Positions 59,475 to 64,000 of a DNA stretch of 64,000 nt are shown here, piece after piece. The DNA comes from Gryllotalpicola daejeonensis (lineage in GTDB: Bacteria; Actinomycetota; Actinomycetes; Actinomycetales; Microbacteriaceae). The stretch lies in assembly GCF_039538145.1 (NCBI RefSeq), contig NZ_BAABBV010000001.1:1798001-1862000 (forward strand), given 5' to 3'. The notes beneath the pieces are model-generated. The model did no database searches. It had not been told where the DNA came from and saw nothing but the letters and a program-made list of their open reading frames with translations. The first letter of the stretch is position 1. Each line of letters starts with the position of its first letter. A program made the translations under genes and the position numbers.

Positions 59475-60881
59475 GTGAGTGCACACTTTGACGTCGTTGT
59501 CCTCGGTGCCGGCCCCGGCGGTTATGTCGCCGCGATCCGCGCCGCTCAGCTGGGTCTGAAGACCGCCATCATCGAAGAGAAGTACTGGGGCGGTGTCTGC
59601 CTCAACGTGGGCTGCATCCCCTCGAAGGCGCTGCTGCGCAACGCAGAGCTCGCGCACATCTTCCACAACGACGCCAAGACCTTCGGCATCAGCGGCGAGG
59701 TCAGCTTCGACTACGGCGCTGCGTTCGACCGCAGCCGCACCGTCGCCGACGGGCGCGTCAAGGGCGTCCACTTCCTGATGAAGAAGAACGGCATCACCGA
59801 GTTCGACGGTCGCGGCCGCTTCCTCGACGCGAACACGATCGAGGTTGCGAAGTCCGACGGCCAGAGCGAGATCGTCTCGTTCAACAACGCCATCATCGCC
59901 ACCGGCTCGACGGTGCGCCTGCTGCCCGGCGTGCAGCTCTCCGAGAACGTCGTGACCTATGAGTCGCAGATCCTCACCCGCGAGCTGCCGAAGTCGATCG
60001 TCATCGTGGGTGCCGGCGCCATCGGCATGGAGTTCGCGTACGTCCTCAAGAACTACGGCGTCGACGTCACGATCATCGAGTTCCTGCCTCGGGCGCTGCC
60101 CAATGAGGACCCGGATGTCTCGAAGGAGATCCAGAAGCAGTACAAGAAGCTCGGGGTCAACATCCTCGTCGACACCAAGGTCGAGTCGGTCGTCGACAAC
60201 GGCACGAGCGGCGTGACGGTGAAGTACACCGGGAACAAGGACGGCGCCGCGGGCGAGATCACCGCCGACAAGGTGCTCATGTCGATCGGCTTCGCGCCGA
60301 ACGTGCAGGGCTACGGCCTCGAGTCGACCGGCGTGCAGCTCACCGAGCGCGGTGCCATCGCGATCGACGACCACATGCGCACGAACGTGCCGAACATCTA
60401 CGCGATCGGCGACGTCACCGCCAAGCTGCAGCTCGCCCATGTCGCCGAGGCACAGGGCGTCGTGGCGGCTGAGACCATCGCGGGTGCCGAGACGCAGACG
60501 CTGGGCGACTACCGCATGATGCCGCGCGCGACGTTCTGCCAGCCGCAGGTCGCCTCGTTCGGGCTCACCGAAGAGCAGGCGAAGGCCGAGGGCTACGACG
60601 TGGTCGTCGCCCAGTTCCCCTTCACCGCGAACGGCAAGGCCCACGGCCTCGCCGACCCGACCGGCTTCGTCAAGGTCATCGCCGACAAGAAGCACCTCGA
60701 GCTGCTCGGCGCGCACATGATCGGGCCGGATGTCTCAGAGCTGCTGCCCGAGCTGACGCTGGCTCAGAAGTGGGACCTCGGCGCGAACGAGCTCGCCCGC
60801 AACGTGCACACGCACCCGACCCTGTCGGAGGCCCTGCAGGAGACGTTCCACGGCCTCACGGGGCACATGATCAACTTCTAG
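59475..60881 (+). CDS. lpdA: Dihydrolipoyl dehydrogenase
   Basis: E3 component of 2-oxoacid dehydrogenase complexes, reoxidising dihydrolipoamide with FAD and NAD. The 468-residue product has the FAD site VVVLGAGPGGYVAAI, redox-active GGVCLNVGCIPSKAL (C42, C47), NAD site IVIVGAGAIGMEFAYVLK, and catalytic His-Glu in HTHPTLSE. GTG start 7 nt after TAGGTT indicates a leaderless mRNA. It stands alone, without E1/E2 genes. Confidence 0.96.
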   Translation: MSAHFDVVVLGAGPGGYVAAIRAAQLGLKTAIIEEKYWGGVCLNVGCIPSKALLRNAELAHIFHNDAKTFGISGEVSFDYGAAFDRSRTVADGRVKGVHFLMKKNGITEFDGRGRFLDANTIEVAKSDGQSEIVSFNNAIIATGSTVRLLPGVQLSENVVTYESQILTRELPKSIVIVGAGAIGMEFAYVLKNYGVDVTIIEFLPRALPNEDPDVSKEIQKQYKKLGVNILVDTKVESVVDNGTSGVTVKYTGNKDGAAGEITADKVLMSIGFAPNVQGYGLESTGVQLTERGAIAIDDHMRTNVPNIYAIGDVTAKLQLAHVAEAQGVVAAETIAGAETQTLGDYRMMPRATFCQPQVASFGLTEEQAKAEGYDVVVAQFPFTANGKAHGLADPTGFVKVIADKKHLELLGAHMIGPDVSELLPELTLAQKWDLGANELARNVHTHPTLSEALQETFHGLTGHMINF

Positions 60882-60892
60882 ATCACGCTTCC

Positions 60893-60940
60893 GCGACGGC
60901 CCGGCCCCCGACTTTTGGGGGTGCGGGCCGTCGCTCTTTT
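60893..60940 (+). terminator. Rho-independent terminator after lpdA
   Basis: Stem of 11 bp (GCGACGGCCCG with CGGGCCGTCGC) plus an inner CCCCC/GGGGG, 7-nt loop, then TCTTTT. Confidence 0.9.
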
Positions 60941-61051
60941 CGGCGGTCACGTCTTTCGGGGCCCGCATCGGCCTGCGATGATGAGATGTACTCACTATTG
61001 GCTCTGCCGCCCCGACCGGCAGGACCCAACCCGATCGCCAAGAGGAGTGTT

Positions 61052-62653
61052 GTGACTTTCCGACAGATCATCGAAGCGCTATGGCAGCGCAGCTGGGTGA
61101 TCGCTGCCGTTGCGATTCTGGCAGCGTTCGCTGCTGCAGCGTACCTGCAGCAGCAGACCCCGAGCTTCGCCGCCCAGGCGACACTCCGCATGAGCCCCCA
61201 AGCCGTGGCAGGGACCTTGGCCACCGACTTCGGGTCGGCCGACGTCGACCTCGACCCCGCCGCGATCAGCTCGTCTAAGGTGCTCGACGCGGCTGCGGCA
61301 GCTCTGCACCTGCCGAAGGGCTCGCTCACCGGTGCGGTCACCTGGTCGATGGACCAGACGCAGCAGAGTCAGCAGCAGCCCTCGCTGCTGTCCATCACCG
61401 CGACCGCGCATTCGCCGGCCGCGGCGCAGAAGGAGGCGAACGCCACCGCGACCGCGTACCTCGCCTATCTCAAGAAGCAGGTGGATGACGGCGTCGCCCA
61501 GCTGAACGCCCAGTACAGCACCGCCTCCGGGGAGCTGGCGGCGGCGCAGAAGGTCTCGCAGCGGAATCCGGACGATGCCACGGCGGCCGCGAATACCGCG
61601 CGGGCAAGCCAGAAGGTGAACACCCTGGGCACCGCGATCGACGCCATCTCGCTGGCGGGTCAGCCGGCGCGGATGCAGGCGCAGGCCGGCCCGGGTGAGC
61701 GCCAAGGAGCGTCGCCGATGCTGGTCATCGCATCGGCCTTCGCGGGCGGCATCATCGCGGGCATGGGCATCGCGCTGGTCTGGGCGCAGCTCGACACCCG
61801 CGTGCGCTACGCCCGCGAGCTCGAAGAGCTCACCGAGGCGCCGCTCATCTCGCAGCTGCCCTGGGATCGCAAGATCGTCAGGCAGGGCGGCCCGCTTGCG
61901 GTGCTCTCACGCAAGCGCACCCCGCTGAACGAGGGCTTCCGCACGCTGCGCACGAGCCTGCAGGTTCTGGCCAGGAACAGCGTTCCGACCATTGTGGTCA
62001 CGAGTGTCGAACCCAACGACGGAAAGACCTTCGTATCAGCCAATCTCGCGGCCGCGTGGGCGCGGACCGGCAAAGAGGTCGTGCTCATCGGCGGCGACCT
62101 GCGCTGCCCTGAGCTCTCGACCTACTTCGGAGAGGCGGGCGACGGCAAGGGTCTGAGCGAGCTGCTGGCGGCGCCGGGTGAGGCCGCCACCGTCGACGAG
62201 TCGCTCGTGCTCGGGCAGCTGCGCGCCACAGAGGTGGACGGGCTGCGGGTACTGCCCTCGGGCGCCGAGCCGGCGGAGCCCGCCGACCTGCTGGCGCACG
62301 AGCGCCTCGGAGCCGTCATCGACGTGCTTCGTGCTCACGCAGAGGTGATCATCATCGACAGCCCGCCCGCGCACGGCCTCATCGACGCCGCACTGCTGTC
62401 GCACCACGCGACCGGCGCGATCGTGCTCACGGCGCTTCGCCGCACCCGGCGGGAGCGCATCGTCGACACTGTCGAGAGCCTTCTCGCCAACGACGCGAAT
62501 GTCCTCGGCATCGTGGCGAACCGGTCGCGGGCCAAGCTCTCGTCGAGCTACTCGCGCTACTACCGCACGCCGCCCGCCGTCACTGCGACGGCCGAGGCGA
62601 AACTGCGGACGCAGCCGCACCCCCACCCGCGCAGCGTCGAGCAGCACGGCTGA
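61052..62653 (+). CDS. Fused Wzz-type chain-length protein and BY-kinase (polysaccharide tyrosine autokinase)
   Basis: A 533-residue membrane protein for exopolysaccharide export control. Wzz half: membrane helix 15-33, periplasmic coiled coil, second helix about 222-245 with the Pro/Gly-rich SPMLVIASAFAGGIIAG. Kinase half: Walker A-like SVEPNDGKTF (318-327), Walker A' LIGGDLR (345-351), Walker B IIIDSPP, and a tyrosine cluster SYSRYYR near the C-terminus as autophosphorylation site. GTG at 61052 follows AGAGGAG. Divergent orientation to the glycosyltransferases downstream suggests it begins or borders a polysaccharide locus. Confidence 0.88.
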   Translation: MTFRQIIEALWQRSWVIAAVAILAAFAAAAYLQQQTPSFAAQATLRMSPQAVAGTLATDFGSADVDLDPAAISSSKVLDAAAAALHLPKGSLTGAVTWSMDQTQQSQQQPSLLSITATAHSPAAAQKEANATATAYLAYLKKQVDDGVAQLNAQYSTASGELAAAQKVSQRNPDDATAAANTARASQKVNTLGTAIDAISLAGQPARMQAQAGPGERQGASPMLVIASAFAGGIIAGMGIALVWAQLDTRVRYARELEELTEAPLISQLPWDRKIVRQGGPLAVLSRKRTPLNEGFRTLRTSLQVLARNSVPTIVVTSVEPNDGKTFVSANLAAAWARTGKEVVLIGGDLRCPELSTYFGEAGDGKGLSELLAAPGEAATVDESLVLGQLRATEVDGLRVLPSGAEPAEPADLLAHERLGAVIDVLRAHAEVIIIDSPPAHGLIDAALLSHHATGAIVLTALRRTRRERIVDTVESLLANDANVLGIVANRSRAKLSSSYSRYYRTPPAVTATAEAKLRTQPHPHPRSVEQHG

Positions 62654-62689
62654 GCAGCGGCACACAGCGACAGCACACAGCACCAGGAA

Positions 62690-62732
62690 GCGAGCGCCTG
62701 AGCAGCGGAAGCACCGCTGCTCAGGCGCTCGC
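62690..62732 (+). terminator. Perfect 19-bp stem after the Wzz/BY-kinase gene
   Basis: Arms 62690-62708 and 62714-62732 pair perfectly with the loop AAGCA. T-run is weak. Likely stops the plus-strand transcript. Confidence 0.8.
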
Positions 62733-62760
62733 TGCGTTCGGTGCTCGCGCGACTCAGGGG

Positions 62761-62793
62761 CCGCCTGAGCCGTCGGGTCGACGGCTCAGGCGG
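62761..62793 (-). terminator. Perfect 15-bp stem at the end of the glycosyltransferase gene
   Basis: CCGCCTGAGCCGTCG pairs with CGACGGCTCAGGCGG around a 3-nt loop. The right arm overlaps the stop codon of the glycosyltransferase gene. It faces the plus-strand terminator 29 bp away, so each convergent transcript has its own stem. Confidence 0.75.
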
Positions 62794-63928
62794 GCAGCGA
62801 CGCGCCGGCCACCGCGCCCGCCCGCAGCCCGGAGATGATCTCAGCCAGGTCCGCGACCCGGCTCGCCCAGTCCGCCACTTCGCCGGGCTCGATGGAGTCG
62901 CGGCGCGGCGCCACCAGCTGCGTGACGGCGTCGGGGAAGGCATCCGCGCCACTGATCACGACGCCCGCGGCGTCGCGGAAGCCGGCGACGGCAGTCGAGA
63001 CGATCGGCCGGCCGACGGCCTGGTACTCGTAGAGCTTGAGCGGGTCGAGGCTGTCGGTGAACCGATCGACGAGGTGCGGCACTACCAGCACGTCCGCGTG
63101 TTGAAGGTACGCGGGAAGCTCACGGAAGGGCCGGCCGCCGAGCACGTGGATGCCCGGCTCTGCGCCGAGGCGAGCGGAGTTCTCGGCGCTCAGCGCGTTC
63201 GGGCCGACGAACACGAGGGCGGCTCCCTCGGAGTGCAGCGCGCGGCCCGTGCGCACGGCCAGCTCGACGTCGAGCCGGTCCTCGTGCAGTGTGCCGGCGT
63301 ACAGCGCGACCGCGCCCGCAGGAAGGTCCGCGGGCCGGGCGGCCGGCACGCGGTAGCGCGCGACATCGACCGCGTTCGGAACGAGGTGAACGGGGCGCAC
63401 CCTGCCACGCGAGGCCTCGAGCCCTGTTGAGCACACGACGACCTCGCCCGCGGTGCGCAGCAGCAGCTCGTCCGCCTCACGCAGCCGCGCGTTCTCACGA
63501 CCACTGCGCGAAGCCTCGACCCAGTCGTCGGTCATGTCGTAGAGGCTCGGCCATCCGCTTGTGGTCACGAGCTGCGCCCACAGCGGGTCGTTGATCCACA
63601 GCACCGGCGACGTCCACCCCAGGCGCCGCACGGCCGCCCGCAGCTGGGCGCGCAGCGCGGCGTCGGCCACGGGCCCGGCGACGCGCGGCAGCGGCTTCGT
63701 CGGCTGCAGCAGCCGCAGCCGGCCGCCGTAGCCCTCTGCCTGCCGCAGTCCGGCACCCCGACGCGGCGCGCGGCGAGACAGCGCGTCGTGCACCGGGTCT
63801 GCCGCCGGCTCGACGAACAGCACCTCGAGCTCGGGGGCTGCGCGCAGCAGCCCGTCGACCAGGTACTGGTTGCGGCGCCAGATGTCGTCCCACGGTTCGA
63901 GCGAGACGACGACGAGCGCGGCGCTCAT
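62786..63928 (-). CDS. Glycosyltransferase, GT4/GT1-like
   Basis: A 380-residue GT-B enzyme: N-terminal half with LEPWDDIWRRNQYLVDGLL, C-terminal donor-binding half with LYAGTLHEDRLDVELAV, FVGPNALSAENSARL, HVLGGRPFRELPAYLQHADVLVVPH and the E-x7-E type SLDPLKLYEYQAVGRPIVST. It likely adds a sugar to an exopolysaccharide repeat unit. It overlaps the stop of the upstream gene by 4 nt. Confidence 0.9.
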   Translation of the reverse strand: MSAALVVVSLEPWDDIWRRNQYLVDGLLRAAPELEVLFVEPAADPVHDALSRRAPRRGAGLRQAEGYGGRLRLLQPTKPLPRVAGPVADAALRAQLRAAVRRLGWTSPVLWINDPLWAQLVTTSGWPSLYDMTDDWVEASRSGRENARLREADELLLRTAGEVVVCSTGLEASRGRVRPVHLVPNAVDVARYRVPAARPADLPAGAVALYAGTLHEDRLDVELAVRTGRALHSEGAALVFVGPNALSAENSARLGAEPGIHVLGGRPFRELPAYLQHADVLVVPHLVDRFTDSLDPLKLYEYQAVGRPIVSTAVAGFRDAAGVVISGADAFPDAVTQLVAPRRDSIEPGEVADWASRVADLAEIISGLRAGAVAGASLPA

Positions 63929-64000
63929 CGCGCCACCCCGCGGTAGAGATCGAGCGTCTTGGCGACCTGCCCCTCGAGGGTGAACTCGGCGCGCTGACGC
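63925..64000 (-). CDS. Probable glycosyltransferase, C-terminal fragment (cut by window edge)
   Basis: The last 25 codons end RAEFTLEGQVAKTLDLYRGVAR, a tail common in GT4 glycosyltransferases of surface polysaccharide clusters. Stop TGA overlaps the ATG of the next gene by 4 nt (ATGA). Confidence 0.6.
   Translation of the reverse strand, partial: RQRAEFTLEGQVAKTLDLYRGVAR

Overview
The window is about 68-70% G+C and densely coded. The folate, pantothenate, lysS, ftsH, hpt, tilS and ppa neighbourhood, the DUF3180 gene beside folK, GTGA/ATGA start-stop overlaps and dispersed TGGTCGAG/TCGAGAC-type repeats all point to an actinobacterium, most likely a member of the Microbacteriaceae. The assignment rests on gene families and local order; I could not run a species-level comparison.

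Layout. 1-3.9 kb: oligosaccharide/peptide-type ABC uptake genes divergent from a ROK regulator. 4-22 kb: core chromosome (SDR, CtaG-like protein, lysS, panC with a DUF2520 partner, two PH-domain membrane proteins, bioY, the operon DUF3180-folK-folB-folP-folE-ftsH, hpt, tilS, ppa, and two paralogous secreted peptidoglycan hydrolases). 22.1-22.45 kb: tRNA-Glu, tRNA-Asp and tRNA-Phe.

22.4-31.1 kb: an 8.7 kb integrative element in tRNA-Phe, bounded by an 18-bp direct repeat that covers the anticodon loop. Its tyrosine integrase gene reads out through the tRNA. The cargo looks like a small defence island: a 918-residue NACHT-type STAND NTPase, a MntA/HepT toxin-antitoxin pair, a DUF6602-like protein with a PD-(D/E)XK-like residue pattern, and an unrecognised helical protein.

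31.1-41.2 kb: MarR, zinc-type alcohol dehydrogenase, MFS transporter, three paralogous HD-domain hydrolases, a DJ-1/AraC (AdpA/GlxA-type) regulator, a YeiE/YeiH-like pair and a quinone oxidoreductase/TetR pair. All three HD genes have the 12-mer ATGTCCGGAATC upstream in the same orientation. It resembles the AdpA binding consensus, so one regulon is proposed.

41.2-47.4 kb: an intracellular glycoside-use cluster (two GH3 enzymes, MFS importer, divergent TetR). 49.4-57 kb: a possible gamma-butyrolactone signalling locus, with an AfsA-like synthase, an ArpA/ScbR-like TetR receptor, a soluble histidine kinase, an OmpR-type regulator and a receiver-only protein, flanked by two phosphatase families. 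57-64 kb: thioredoxin, GNAT, lpd, a fused Wzz/BY-kinase and glycosyltransferases opening an exopolysaccharide region.

The two most interesting systems are the tRNA-Phe element with its NACHT protein and the AfsA/ArpA/two-component locus. Many genes here appear to be leaderless, with TAnnnT placed 6-7 nt before the start codon.
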